A stretch of 64,000 nucleotides of DNA from CATOSD01 sp965203135 (GTDB lineage: Bacteria > Chloroflexota > Dehalococcoidia > Lucifugimonadales > CATOSD01), in assembly GCA_965203135.1 (NCBI GenBank), contig CBDBBO010000002.1, positions 930,001 to 994,000 on the forward strand, given 5' to 3'. The notes beneath the pieces were generated by a model that was given only the letters and a program-made list of their open reading frames with translations, was not told the DNA's origin and searched no databases. The position numbers and the translations under genes are program-made. Numbering within the stretch: the first letter of the stretch is position 1; each line of letters begins with the position of its first letter. Below, in pieces: positions 8,274 through 16,528 of this stretch.

Positions 8274-8618
8274 ATGGTGGATCGGGTTAGAAGCGGGAGC
8301 GACGCTGAAAGGCAGACGGTCTCGGAAGACTCCGAGCCTCGTCCTGTGGCGGTGAAGCCGCGAGAGGGATACCGAATCTGGCTCCGCTATTCTGATGGAG
8401 AGGAGGGCGAGGTTGACCTATCCCATCTCGTCGGTAAAGGAGTCTTCAAGGTCTGGGACGACGTAGCATACTTCAGGCGCGTACACCTTACCGACTACGA
8501 TGCAATCGCTTGGGACGATGACTTGGAACTGTGTCCGGACGCTCTTTACCTGGAACTGACGGGTAAGAGCCTGGCCGAATTAATGCCAATGTCAGTGAAC
8601 CTGTTAGAGAATGCCTGA
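8274..8618 (+). CDS. DUF2442 domain protein
   Basis: 114 aa. The core from about residue 26 (VKPREGYRIWLRYSDGEEG, then VDLSHL and a late ALYLEL) matches small DUF2442 proteins. An N-terminal extension of about 25 polar residues may be untranslated, since the ATG has only a weak ribosome binding site. Its end overlaps the next gene by 8 bases (ATGCCTGA), so the two are translationally coupled. DUF2442 and DUF4160 genes are commonly paired in bacteria; a regulatory or toxin-antitoxin-like role has been suspected but I know of no proven function. Confidence 0.75.
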   Translation: MVDRVRSGSDAERQTVSEDSEPRPVAVKPREGYRIWLRYSDGEEGEVDLSHLVGKGVFKVWDDVAYFRRVHLTDYDAIAWDDDLELCPDALYLELTGKSLAELMPMSVNLLENA

Positions 8619-8871
8619 AATCTGTCGGTTTTATGGCATTGTCATCCAGATGTACTTCAATGATCACCCGCCCGCACACTTTCATGCAAGATATGCTGGT
8701 AGCCGCGCTGTTTTTTCCATTGATCCGCCAGGCGTGCTTCAAGGGCGACTTCCCACGAGAGCTCATGGCATGGTCATGGAGTGGGCAAGACTTCATCAAG
8801 AGGAACTCCTACAGGCCTGGCTGCGGACTCGGAGGCAGGTGCCGGCAGGCAAGATTGCGCCCTTAGACTAG
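8611..8871 (+). CDS. DUF4160 domain protein
   Basis: 86 aa. The N-terminal MPEICRFYGIVIQMYFND and the HPPAHFHARYAG His cluster are typical of DUF4160. The C-terminal half has the expected Trp/His pattern of the family (MEWARLHQEELLQAW). It overlaps the upstream DUF2442 gene by 8 bases and forms a two-gene unit with it. Biochemical role unknown. Confidence 0.8.
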   Translation: MPEICRFYGIVIQMYFNDHPPAHFHARYAGSRAVFSIDPPGVLQGRLPTRAHGMVMEWARLHQEELLQAWLRTRRQVPAGKIAPLD

Positions 8872-8901
8872 CAGGAATAATCTGAGAGAGGTTAGTCGCA
8901 T

Positions 8902-10506
8902 ATGCCAAAGCTGACGGGGGGCCAGGCGCTGGCGCGCGCGTTGTACGAGGAGGGCGTGCGCGTAATCTTCGGGCTGCCGGGCGTGCAGCTTTACCACGCG
9001 ATGGACGGGCTGTACGAGGTGCCGGAGATCAGGTTCATCACCACGCGGCACGAGCAGGCCACGACGTACATGGCGGACGGCTACGCCCGCGCGGGCGGCG
9101 GCATCGGCACGGCGCTGGTGGTGCCCGGGCCGGGTTTGCAGAACGCCTCGGCCGGCATCGGCACGGCGTACTCGGCGTCTTCGCCCATCCTGGTTGTGGC
9201 GGGGCAGGTGCAGAAGGAGCTGATCGGAGTGGAGCGTGGCGTGCTGCACGAGGTACACGACCAGATGGACACCATCAGGCCGGTGACCAAATGGAGCCAG
9301 CGCATACTCGACGCTAAGGACGTTGCAGGGGCGGTGCACGAGGCATTCTACCAGCTCAAGACTGGGAGACCCCGTCCGGTGGAGATCGAGATACCGCCGG
9401 AGACTCTGGAGGAAGTGGACGAGGTCGAGATACTGGAGCCGGTCAATGTGCGGCGAGAAGCCGCTGACGCGGACAGCGTGCGAAAGGCGGCGGAGCTCAT
9501 CGGGGCGTCTGCGAATCCGGTGTTCTGGGTCGGCGGCGGAGCGGTGTCGTCGGGAGCGTCCGACGTCCTGCTGGCGCTGGCTGAGCACCTGCAGGCGCCG
9601 GTGGTGGCCACCAGCGAGGGCAAGGGGGCGGTTTCGGACCGGCATTACCTGTCGATGGGCGGCTTGCAGATACGCAACGACCCCTTCCAGTCCAAGCTCC
9701 AGGAGTCGGACCTGGTCATCGCGGTGGGCACGCGGCTGGCTACGCCGCAGTTCCTGACTGACCAGAGAGTCCTCCAGATCGACATCGACGAGGAGGAGAT
9801 CGGGCGCAACTACGATAAAACCGTCGGCGTGGTGGGCGACGCCAGGCTGACGCTGGAGGCGATCCACAGGCTGGTTACCGCGAGAACGCCGCGTCGGCCG
9901 AGCCGCGAGGCGGAGATGGAGGCGGTTAAGGAAGAGCGGCGGATCTCGCTTGCGAAAATGGAGCCGCAGGCGTCCTACGTGCAGGCGATCCGGGACGCGA
10001 TACCGGACGACGGCATCTTCGTGTCGGGCATGACGCAGATCGGTTACTACAGCCGCGTGTACTATCCGGTTTACGAGCCGGGCACGTACATTACCTCGTC
10101 GTACTACGGCAACCTGGGGTTCGCCTTCCCCACGGCGCTGGGAGCAAAGGTCGCGAACCCGGACAAGGCGGTGGTCGCGGTGTCGGGCGACGGCGGTTTC
10201 CTGTTTAACTCACAGGAGCTGGCGACGGCGGTGCAGCACAAGATCAACGCCGTCGTCGTCGTGTTCAACGACAACGCATTCGGCAACGTGCTGCGGGACC
10301 AGCAGACGCGGTTCGAAGGGCGGGACATCGGGGCCAAGCTGCACAACCCGGACTTCGTGCGGCTGGCGGAGGCCTACGGCGCGCGCGGGCTGCGCGTGGA
10401 CGGGCCGGACGAGCTGCGGCAGGCGCTGGGCGAGACGCTGGAGGCGAACGACGCGCCGACGCTCATCGAGGTTCCGGTGGGCATGATGCCGTCGCCGTTC
10501 GGGTAG
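8902..10506 (+). CDS. thiamine diphosphate-dependent enzyme, acetolactate synthase / oxalyl-CoA decarboxylase-like
   Basis: 534 aa with the three-domain ThDP enzyme architecture. The N-terminal Pyr domain carries the cofactor-activating Glu51 in RHEQAT. The central domain has the PVFWVGGGAVSSGA segment. The C-terminal PP domain has G429-D430-G431-G432 through NDNAFGN, the magnesium-ThDP motif. No FAD-specific acetolactate signature is evident, and no small regulatory subunit lies next to it, so a decarboxylase or carboligase of 2-oxo acids is likelier than branched-chain amino acid synthesis. The ATG at 8902 follows GAGAGG. Confidence 0.87.
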   Translation: MPKLTGGQALARALYEEGVRVIFGLPGVQLYHAMDGLYEVPEIRFITTRHEQATTYMADGYARAGGGIGTALVVPGPGLQNASAGIGTAYSASSPILVVAGQVQKELIGVERGVLHEVHDQMDTIRPVTKWSQRILDAKDVAGAVHEAFYQLKTGRPRPVEIEIPPETLEEVDEVEILEPVNVRREAADADSVRKAAELIGASANPVFWVGGGAVSSGASDVLLALAEHLQAPVVATSEGKGAVSDRHYLSMGGLQIRNDPFQSKLQESDLVIAVGTRLATPQFLTDQRVLQIDIDEEEIGRNYDKTVGVVGDARLTLEAIHRLVTARTPRRPSREAEMEAVKEERRISLAKMEPQASYVQAIRDAIPDDGIFVSGMTQIGYYSRVYYPVYEPGTYITSSYYGNLGFAFPTALGAKVANPDKAVVAVSGDGGFLFNSQELATAVQHKINAVVVVFNDNAFGNVLRDQQTRFEGRDIGAKLHNPDFVRLAEAYGARGLRVDGPDELRQALGETLEANDAPTLIEVPVGMMPSPFG

Positions 10507-10581
10507 GCATTGCTGCGGAATCCCACCAGTCTCGATCGCGAATGAACACAGTTGTCCCAGGGAGACTTGGAGGGCGAAGCA

Positions 10582-11058
10582 ATGCCTAGTCGGAGAGGAC
10601 AGAGAGCCCGTGAGGTTCTGTACGATGGCGATGCCATGGCCGCCATTCGTCGTTTGGCACACAGGAACCCAGAACTAGAGAACGAAATCCTCGGCCTCGG
10701 AGGGAGGATACTTAGACTGCCCGGCGTTGGCCTCAGAGTAGATGGGCAAAGTACCTACGATGTCGCATTCATTCGCCCCCGCAGTCCTGACGTTCCGAGA
10801 AGTCGCGCGAAGTCCTTTGCGGGGCTTATCACACCATCCTATCGGGGTCGGTGGACACCCGCGGTACCCAATCGACTGAGGGTCCGGTTAAGGGTCAACC
10901 CAGATAGTCAGATTCAGGACCACCGCAACTTCTTTGTCCCCGATTCCTTCGCTAGCCAGGGCGGTGGAGGCTGGGGGGACATATACGTCAATCGAGCAGA
11001 CCAAGACATTGACGCCAAGTTTGCGGTAATCGAGGAAGCGTATCACTCATTCGACTGA
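10582..11058 (+). CDS. hypothetical protein, 158 aa
   Basis: Not recognised. The ATG at 10582 has a good GGAGG eight bases upstream; an in-frame TTG at 10552 is less likely. The protein is Arg-rich and soluble with no membrane segment or signal. It contains FIRPRSPDVPRSRAK and a Gly run followed by WGDIYVNRADQD. The codon pattern is less G+C-biased at third positions than the neighbours, suggesting recent acquisition. It lies between a ThDP enzyme and an S9 peptidase with no obvious link to either. Confidence 0.6.
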   Translation: MPSRRGQRAREVLYDGDAMAAIRRLAHRNPELENEILGLGGRILRLPGVGLRVDGQSTYDVAFIRPRSPDVPRSRAKSFAGLITPSYRGRWTPAVPNRLRVRLRVNPDSQIQDHRNFFVPDSFASQGGGGWGDIYVNRADQDIDAKFAVIEEAYHSFD

Positions 11059-11085
11059 AGGCAAGCGAGTGGAGTTGTAAGAACC

Positions 11086-12903
11086 ATGTCGAACCGAACA
11101 GCGACTTTCGACAGCTATCTGAACATTCGCAACGCCTACGCGCCGTCGTTCGATCCATCGGGCGAGCGGATCGCATTCCTGATGGACGTGACGGGTGTGC
11201 CGCAGGTGTGGCTGATAGACGCGAAGGGTGGGTGGCCGCGGCAGCTCACGTACTTTGGCGAGAGGGTGAGCTTGGTTTCGTGGTGTCCGACCGGCAACAG
11301 GCTGCTGTTCGCCATGGACGAGGGCGGCAGTGAGCGTCACCAGCTGTACCTGATCGACCTGGACGCGGGAGGCGAGGTGCGCGCGCTGACAGACTCGCCG
11401 GGCGTGATGCACATCTTCGGCGGCTGGTCGCCGGACGGGTCATCTATCGCGTTCGCGAGCAACGAGCGGCACCCGGCGCACTTCGACGTGTACGTGATGG
11501 ACGTGCCGGACGGGTCGGCGCGGATGGTGTACCAGAACGACGGCTCAAACTCGGTGGCGGCGTGGACGCCGGACGGGTCTGCGCTGGTCGTCAGCCGGGA
11601 CCTGACGTCGCGATACAATGACCTGACGTACGTGGACGTCGCGACGGGAGAGACGCGGCCGCTGTCACCCGACGGGGAACTGGCCTCGTACGGATCGCTG
11701 TCGTGGGACAACAAGGGCAAGGGGCTGTACCTGACGACGAACAGGGACCGCGAGTTCTCGGCGCTGGCGTGGATGGACGCGGCGAGTGGCGAACTGGCGG
11801 CGCTGGCGGAGCCGCCGTGGGACGTGGAGGCGGCATCGCTGTCGCCGGACGGCAGCCGGATCGCGTACGTGGCGGACGAGGCGGGGTACAGCCGGCTTTT
11901 CGTGCGCGATTTGGAGTCTCAGAGCGAGACGGCGGTGGAGGGGCTGCCCACGGGCACGTTGCAGAACCCGCGCGGCCCGGCGGCGGTGGAGTGGTCGCCG
12001 GATGGGTCGACGCTGGCGCTGACGGCGAACGGGGTTGCGTCCAACGCGAACGTGTGGCTGTACGACGTGAAGTCGGGCGAGGCGCGGCAACTGACGTTCG
12101 CGGACACGGGCGGCATCGACGGTGGGTCGTTCGTTGAGCCGCAGCTGGTGCAGTTCCCGACGTTCGATGGGCGCGAGGTACCGGCATTCCTGTACGCGCC
12201 GGAGGGCGCCAAGGCGGACGGCTCGAACGCGGTGATCATGAGCGTTCACGGCGGGCCGGAGGGCCAGGAGAGGCCAGCGTTCAACGCGCAGTACCAGTAC
12301 TTCGTCTCGCGCGGCTACTGCGTGCTGGCGCCCAACGTTCGGGGGAGTTCCGGCTACGGCCGCGAGTACATTCACCTCGACGACGTGCGAAAGCGGATGG
12401 ACTCGGTACGCGACCTGGAGTCGGCCTGGAACTGGCTGCGGGACTCGGGCTGGGCTGATCCCAACCGCGTGGCGGTGATGGGCGGGAGCTACGGGGGGTT
12501 CATGGTGCTGGCGGCGATTACGAGCTATCCCAACTTGTGGGCCGCGGCGGTGGAGCTGTACGGCATCGCCAACTTTGAGACGTTCCTGGAGAACACGAGC
12601 TCGTACCGGCGCAAGCTGCGCGAGTCCGAGTACGGCAACCTGGAGGACGACGGGGACTTTCTGCGGGAGATTTCGCCGATCCACTACGTGGACCGCATCA
12701 CCGCGCCGCTGCTGGTGCTGCACGGGGCGACCGACCCGCGCGTGCCGATAAGCGAAACGGAGCAGATCGTGGAGGCGCTGCGGGAGCAGGGCAAGGTGGT
12801 GGAGTACGTCCGGTTCGAAGACGAGGGGCACGGCTTCGTCAAGCGTGGCAACCGGCTGACGACCGTTTCGGCGATCTCGGACTTTTTCGACCGGTACTTG
12901 TAG
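11086..12903 (+). CDS. S9 family peptidase (prolyl oligopeptidase / acylaminoacyl-peptidase-like)
   Basis: 605 aa. The N-terminal half is a WD40/TolB-like beta-propeller with repeated SPDGS(R/S)IA blades. The C-terminal third is an alpha/beta hydrolase: oxyanion region SVHGGPEGQ, nucleophile Ser468 in GGSYGG, Asp550 in TDPRVP and His582 in EGHGF. The order and spacing match S9C acylaminoacyl peptidases, which trim short peptides. No signal peptide, so probably cytoplasmic. Its end converges with the Ldh-family gene across a block of three hairpin elements. Confidence 0.92.
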   Translation: MSNRTATFDSYLNIRNAYAPSFDPSGERIAFLMDVTGVPQVWLIDAKGGWPRQLTYFGERVSLVSWCPTGNRLLFAMDEGGSERHQLYLIDLDAGGEVRALTDSPGVMHIFGGWSPDGSSIAFASNERHPAHFDVYVMDVPDGSARMVYQNDGSNSVAAWTPDGSALVVSRDLTSRYNDLTYVDVATGETRPLSPDGELASYGSLSWDNKGKGLYLTTNRDREFSALAWMDAASGELAALAEPPWDVEAASLSPDGSRIAYVADEAGYSRLFVRDLESQSETAVEGLPTGTLQNPRGPAAVEWSPDGSTLALTANGVASNANVWLYDVKSGEARQLTFADTGGIDGGSFVEPQLVQFPTFDGREVPAFLYAPEGAKADGSNAVIMSVHGGPEGQERPAFNAQYQYFVSRGYCVLAPNVRGSSGYGREYIHLDDVRKRMDSVRDLESAWNWLRDSGWADPNRVAVMGGSYGGFMVLAAITSYPNLWAAAVELYGIANFETFLENTSSYRRKLRESEYGNLEDDGDFLREISPIHYVDRITAPLLVLHGATDPRVPISETEQIVEALREQGKVVEYVRFEDEGHGFVKRGNRLTTVSAISDFFDRYL

Positions 12904-12926
12904 CGGACGCCCGGGAGCCTGGGTCT

Positions 12927-13053
12927 TCACCCCCATCCTAACCTTCCCCCTGCGAGGGGGAAGGGACTTTCACCCTCACCCTACCCTCTCCCATCAAGGG
13001 AGAGGGGACTCTCACGTTCGCCCTGATCCTCTCCTTCAAGGGAGAGGAGGCCA
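12927..13053 (+). repeat. three tandem hairpin elements between convergent genes
   Basis: A type 1 copy (12927-12969, loop TGCGA) is followed directly by a type 2 copy (12970-13010, stem CCTCTCCC / GGGAGAGG, loop ATCAA). A degenerate type 2b copy follows (13011-13053, stem CTCTCC / GGAGAG). All share the orientation and leader style of the single copies elsewhere. Located between the stops of two converging genes. Confidence 0.8.
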
Positions 13054-13067
13054 CTGGTTCCTCCGCC

Positions 13068-14174
13068 CTACCCGTCTGTGAGGATGTAGGGGATGGAAAG
13101 CTCGCCGCAGATGTCGCGGAACCAGTCGATCACCTCAGGATGGAAGGGGATGCCGTTCTGCCGGCGGTCCTCGGTGGCCTCGGCTTCCGGCTGGCCGGGA
13201 TAGAGCACGCGGTCGTGGCCGCTCGCGGGCGGAGTCGCCTTGAGCATGCGAATCCACTCGTCCATGGTGCGCTTGAACTCCTGTGTGTCCATGAACGCCT
13301 CGATGTTGTAGGCGGCGACGTAGTGGCCGAAGTTGGGGCGGCCGGGGTTGGCGCCGTAGCCGCCGCCGGAGAGGACTCCGCCGAGGATGTCGACGATGCA
13401 GGACAGGCCGTAGCCCTTGTGAGAGCCGAGCTCGCGGGTGCTTCCGAGGGGTACGAGGAACGAGGACGCCCTGCCCTGGTAGCCGGGGATCGGGGGCGAG
13501 ACTTCGTCCATGATGGGTACGCCCTCCTCATCCGCGACCCAGCCGGGGAGAAGGTCGGTGCCCAGCCGCCGCGCGAGGCCGAGCTTGTTGCCGGCGACGG
13601 TGCTGGTGGCGGCGTCGAAGACGAACGGCGGCTCCTCGTCCGCTGGGGCGGCGAGCGCGATGGGGTTGGTGCCGAGTCTCGGCTCGGCGCCGAAGGTGGG
13701 CAACACGCCGGGCGGGCAGGACGTCATGCAGGTGCCGATCATGTCGTGCTCGAGGGCCATCATGGCGTGGTAGGAGGCCATGCCGAGGTGGCGCGAATTG
13801 CGGATGGTGACCATGCCGACGCCGACCTTGGAGGCCTTCTCGATGGCGATCTCCATGGCCTTGGGGACTACGATGATGCCTAGTCCCCTGTCGGAATCGA
13901 TGTTCGCGGTGGCGGGGGTCTCCCGCAGGACGCGCCAGTTTGGGTGCGGGTTCAGGCTGCCCTCGTTGTAGCCCTGGACGTAGGTGCGCAGCATGTTGGA
14001 GACGCCGTGGCTGTCCACGCCGCGGACGTCCGAAGTGACGAGCACGTCGGTCGCCAGCGAGCAGTCCTCTTGGGGCACGCCCATCTTGCTGAAGATGTCG
14101 GTGACCGTCTGGCGGAGCGGCTCCTCGCGGACTCTTACGGCGTCTTCTTTCTTGACCTTGAATCGCTCGAGCAC
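13068..14174 (-). CDS. Ldh family oxidoreductase (malate/L-lactate/ureidoglycolate dehydrogenase type), copy 1
   Basis: 368 aa, NAD(P)-dependent dehydrogenase of the PF02615 fold, unrelated to classical Rossmann lactate dehydrogenases. NSRHLGMASYH carries the conserved catalytic His region, and LAAPADEEPPFVFDAATS and GSHKGYGLS are family signatures. Members oxidise 2-hydroxy acids such as malate, sulfolactate or ureidoglycolate. The GTG start follows AAGGAGG with six-base spacing. A close paralog is at 45333-46436. It is divergent from a carbamoyltransferase-like gene. Confidence 0.9.
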   Translation of the reverse strand: MLERFKVKKEDAVRVREEPLRQTVTDIFSKMGVPQEDCSLATDVLVTSDVRGVDSHGVSNMLRTYVQGYNEGSLNPHPNWRVLRETPATANIDSDRGLGIIVVPKAMEIAIEKASKVGVGMVTIRNSRHLGMASYHAMMALEHDMIGTCMTSCPPGVLPTFGAEPRLGTNPIALAAPADEEPPFVFDAATSTVAGNKLGLARRLGTDLLPGWVADEEGVPIMDEVSPPIPGYQGRASSFLVPLGSTRELGSHKGYGLSCIVDILGGVLSGGGYGANPGRPNFGHYVAAYNIEAFMDTQEFKRTMDEWIRMLKATPPASGHDRVLYPGQPEAEATEDRRQNGIPFHPEVIDWFRDICGELSIPYILTDG

Positions 14175-14267
14175 TTGCGACCTCCTTCGTACGGGGCATG
14201 GCTTGGTGTCGTGATGGACGTGGCGTATTTTATGCGCCAGCGGAAGTTGGGCGCAACATGGGACTCG

Positions 14268-14308
14268 TCACCCCCATCCTAACCTTCCCCCATCAAGGGG
14301 GAAGGGAC
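14268..14308 (+). repeat. dispersed hairpin element, type 1, upstream of the carbamoyltransferase-like gene
   Basis: Standard leader and stem with loop ATCAA, in the orientation of the downstream gene. It ends 98 bases before the ATG at 14407, inside the divergent intergenic region. Confidence 0.82.
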
Positions 14309-14406
14309 TTCTCTCGGTTACCCTACCATACCCCCTGTGTTGGTGTGCGATAATGTGTGCCTACACGCACCGTGGCGCTGGGCGCGCCCGGGAGCCGGAG
14401 GAAGGG

Positions 14407-15321
14407 ATGCCCAAGTTTCGACATCTGACAAGCACGCTACAACTTGAGAGAGGTCTGCTCGAGGAGGAGCTGTTTCCGCTGTGCGACCAGCTGCGCAATG
14501 GCGACCGGGAGGACGCACCGCTGGCCGGGCGCTCGCTGTACTGCCTGTTTTACGAGCCGAGCTTCCTGACGCGGACGTCGTTCGAGCGGGCCATCGGTCT
14601 GCTGGGGGGCGCGGCGTACCACACCGAGGACGCGTCGCAGTTCTTTCCCGTGCAGACGCCGGGGTACATTGGCAACACCATCAACCTGCTGGCGAGCATG
14701 CGCCTGGACCTGGTGGTGTTGCGCAGCAGCGAGCCGGGCGTGGTGGAGATGGCGGAGCGGGCGGACGCGATTCCGGTCGTCAACGGCGGCAGCCTGGACG
14801 ACCATCCAACGCAGGCGCTGGCGGACTTGTACACGCTGCGCCGGGAGCTGGGAGGCGTGGACGGCGCGACGGTGGCGGTGGTGGGGCGGCTGGAACACCG
14901 AAACGTGAGCGCGCTCCTGCGGGGCCTTTGCCTGTACGACGGGGTGCGCGTGCTGATGATGCCGGTGAGCGGCGGCGTGGACCCGAAGCTGGTGGAGTAC
15001 TGCGAGGGCAACGAGGTGTCGATGACGCAGGCGCAGTCGGTGGAGGCGCTGGCGGAGGCGGACGCGATCTACCTGAACGGGCCGCGCACGATGGCGCACG
15101 TGCGGCTGCTGCGCTCTCGGGGCGTGCTGGACCTTCGCATAGACGAGGGGTTCATGGCGCGGTTGCAGTCCCACTGCGTGGTGCTGGACCCGATGCAGCA
15201 CAGCGGGGATTTTCCGATCGAGGTGCAGGACGACCGGCTGGCGTTCTACCGCCAGTCGGAGAACGCGCTGTACGTGCGGATGGCGGTGCTGTCGCATCTG
15301 CTGGGGTCGTCGACGGCGTAG
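14407..15321 (+). CDS. divergent aspartate/ornithine carbamoyltransferase family protein
   Basis: 304 aa from the ATG at 14407, chosen because GGAGG lies five bases upstream; an in-frame ATG at 14353 lacks one. The two-domain carbamoyltransferase pattern is clear. FYEPSFLTRTSFE occupies the carbamoyl-phosphate loop, DDHPTQALADLYT gives His133 and Gln136, and VAVVGRLEHRNVSAL starts the second domain. The loop normally reads STRTR; here Ser52, Thr55 and Arg56 remain but positions 53-54 are Phe-Leu, so the key Arg54 is lost. The usual HPLPR is replaced by DPMQHSGD. It may use another substrate than aspartate or ornithine. Confidence 0.8.
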   Translation: MPKFRHLTSTLQLERGLLEEELFPLCDQLRNGDREDAPLAGRSLYCLFYEPSFLTRTSFERAIGLLGGAAYHTEDASQFFPVQTPGYIGNTINLLASMRLDLVVLRSSEPGVVEMAERADAIPVVNGGSLDDHPTQALADLYTLRRELGGVDGATVAVVGRLEHRNVSALLRGLCLYDGVRVLMMPVSGGVDPKLVEYCEGNEVSMTQAQSVEALAEADAIYLNGPRTMAHVRLLRSRGVLDLRIDEGFMARLQSHCVVLDPMQHSGDFPIEVQDDRLAFYRQSENALYVRMAVLSHLLGSSTA

Positions 15322-15406
15322 GTCGCGCTTGCCACGCCGGGCGACGCGGGCTAACATTGTCCGGCCCGTGTCGATGGATTGGTGTCAGGCGGTTGGCGTA
15401 CAGTGT

Positions 15407-15484
15407 GGGCCGGTAGCTCAGTCTGGTCAGAGCATCGGACTTTTAATCCGAGTGTCCTGGGTTCGAATCCCAGCCGGCCCACCA
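15407..15484 (+). tRNA. tRNA-Lys (anticodon TTT)
   Basis: Full cloverleaf. The acceptor stem is GGGCCGG / CCGGCCC, the D arm contains AGTCTGGTCAGA, and the anticodon stem TCGGA / TCCGA carries loop CTTTTAA with anticodon TTT at 15442-15444. The T arm is CTGGG-TTCGAAT-CCCAG. The discriminator A at 15481 is followed by an encoded CCA to 15484. Confidence 0.97.
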
Positions 15485-15593
15485 AACTTGCCGAAAGACA
15501 GAACCGTTTTCGAGATCTAGCTCAGAGAACTCGTGGGCAACCACCGTCCCTTGACCTTAGGACGCCCGCCCGCCCGCAAGTCCCAGGCCCTGG

Positions 15594-16274
15594 CTATTGC
15601 CACAGGTCGGGATCGAGTCGGTTCATCAGTCCGAAGCCCAGATACGCATACCAGATGACCAGCAGCACGTAGAAGCTCCGGGCCAGGCCGATGAAGGTGT
15701 CGCGACCGTCGTTGTTGAGTATGGCTATCATGAAGAAGACCATTACAGCCAGGCTGACAAGGGCAGCCAACAGGGAGATTATCCGGTTGAAGTCGTCTCT
15801 CGTGGAGAGGCCCAGCGCGAAAATGAAGCCGCCAAACCCGAGCGCGATCCCACCGGCGTAGAGTAGAGCGGAGCCGACGTAGTAGACTGGAACGGTTCCC
15901 ATGACCTGGTCGGGAGTCTGGGCATCGGCCAGAACGAAGTCAATGCCGCCGGTCAGAATCCAGCCGGTCAGCCCGACGAAGATCATGAAGAAGCCCATCT
16001 GCACAAGCGCCTTGCCGTTGCCCTGCAAGGTCACGTTTCGCATAAGCGCGTAGAGGCCCGAGAGGATCAGGGTCAGGCCAAGGATTATCGCGATGTTGGT
16101 TACGTTGGTCAGCGCGGCGTTGGAACCCTTGGCCGTTATGGCGCCAACAGCGTCCGACACTTCGGCGCTGTCGATCAGTAGTCCACCCGGCTCTATGAGA
16201 AAGAAGACGAAGGCGATTATCGGGCCGAATATGAGGGACAGACCTGCCAGCCGGTTCACTGATATTGTGCCCAT
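15594..16274 (-). CDS. hypothetical membrane protein with about six transmembrane segments
   Basis: 226 aa. Hydrophobic stretches near residues 8-27, 57-80, 90-110, 128-150, 160-180 and 195-215 suggest six helices. A DUF4386-like affiliation is possible but not firm. The ATG has an excellent site, AAAGGAGG seven bases upstream. It diverges from the antiporter at 16529, and the shared intergenic region holds a palindrome. No catalytic motif is visible. Function unknown. Confidence 0.7.
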   Translation of the reverse strand: MGTISVNRLAGLSLIFGPIIAFVFFLIEPGGLLIDSAEVSDAVGAITAKGSNAALTNVTNIAIILGLTLILSGLYALMRNVTLQGNGKALVQMGFFMIFVGLTGWILTGGIDFVLADAQTPDQVMGTVPVYYVGSALLYAGGIALGFGGFIFALGLSTRDDFNRIISLLAALVSLAVMVFFMIAILNNDGRDTFIGLARSFYVLLVIWYAYLGFGLMNRLDPDLWQ

Positions 16275-16406
16275 GTTTAAACCTCCTTTACGTGGCGCTA
16301 CGAGAAGGACCTTTCGGGTTCAGTCCTGCTTGCAATTATTCTGCCACCAGAGTTGCGGCATTACAATAGAAACCGGTCTGAAGAGCATTCATTTGTCCGT
16401 CGCATT

Positions 16407-16422
16407 GGAGTAAAATTACTCC
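16407..16422. promoter_or_regulatory. palindrome, possible operator
   Basis: GGAGTAA-AA-TTACTCC, seven-base perfect arms, in the divergent region between a membrane protein and a cation antiporter. It is AT-richer than its surroundings. It could bind a dimeric regulator or form a small hairpin. No regulator gene is adjacent. Confidence 0.4.
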
Positions 16423-16528
16423 TCGCGACTAGGCTAGTCTTGTGTGTCCATGGCGCCGGCCTCGGGCAGAGACGACGTGTCGTGCGACGTTGCTCTCCTT
16501 CCCATACTTGCCGTACAGGAGTACCACG

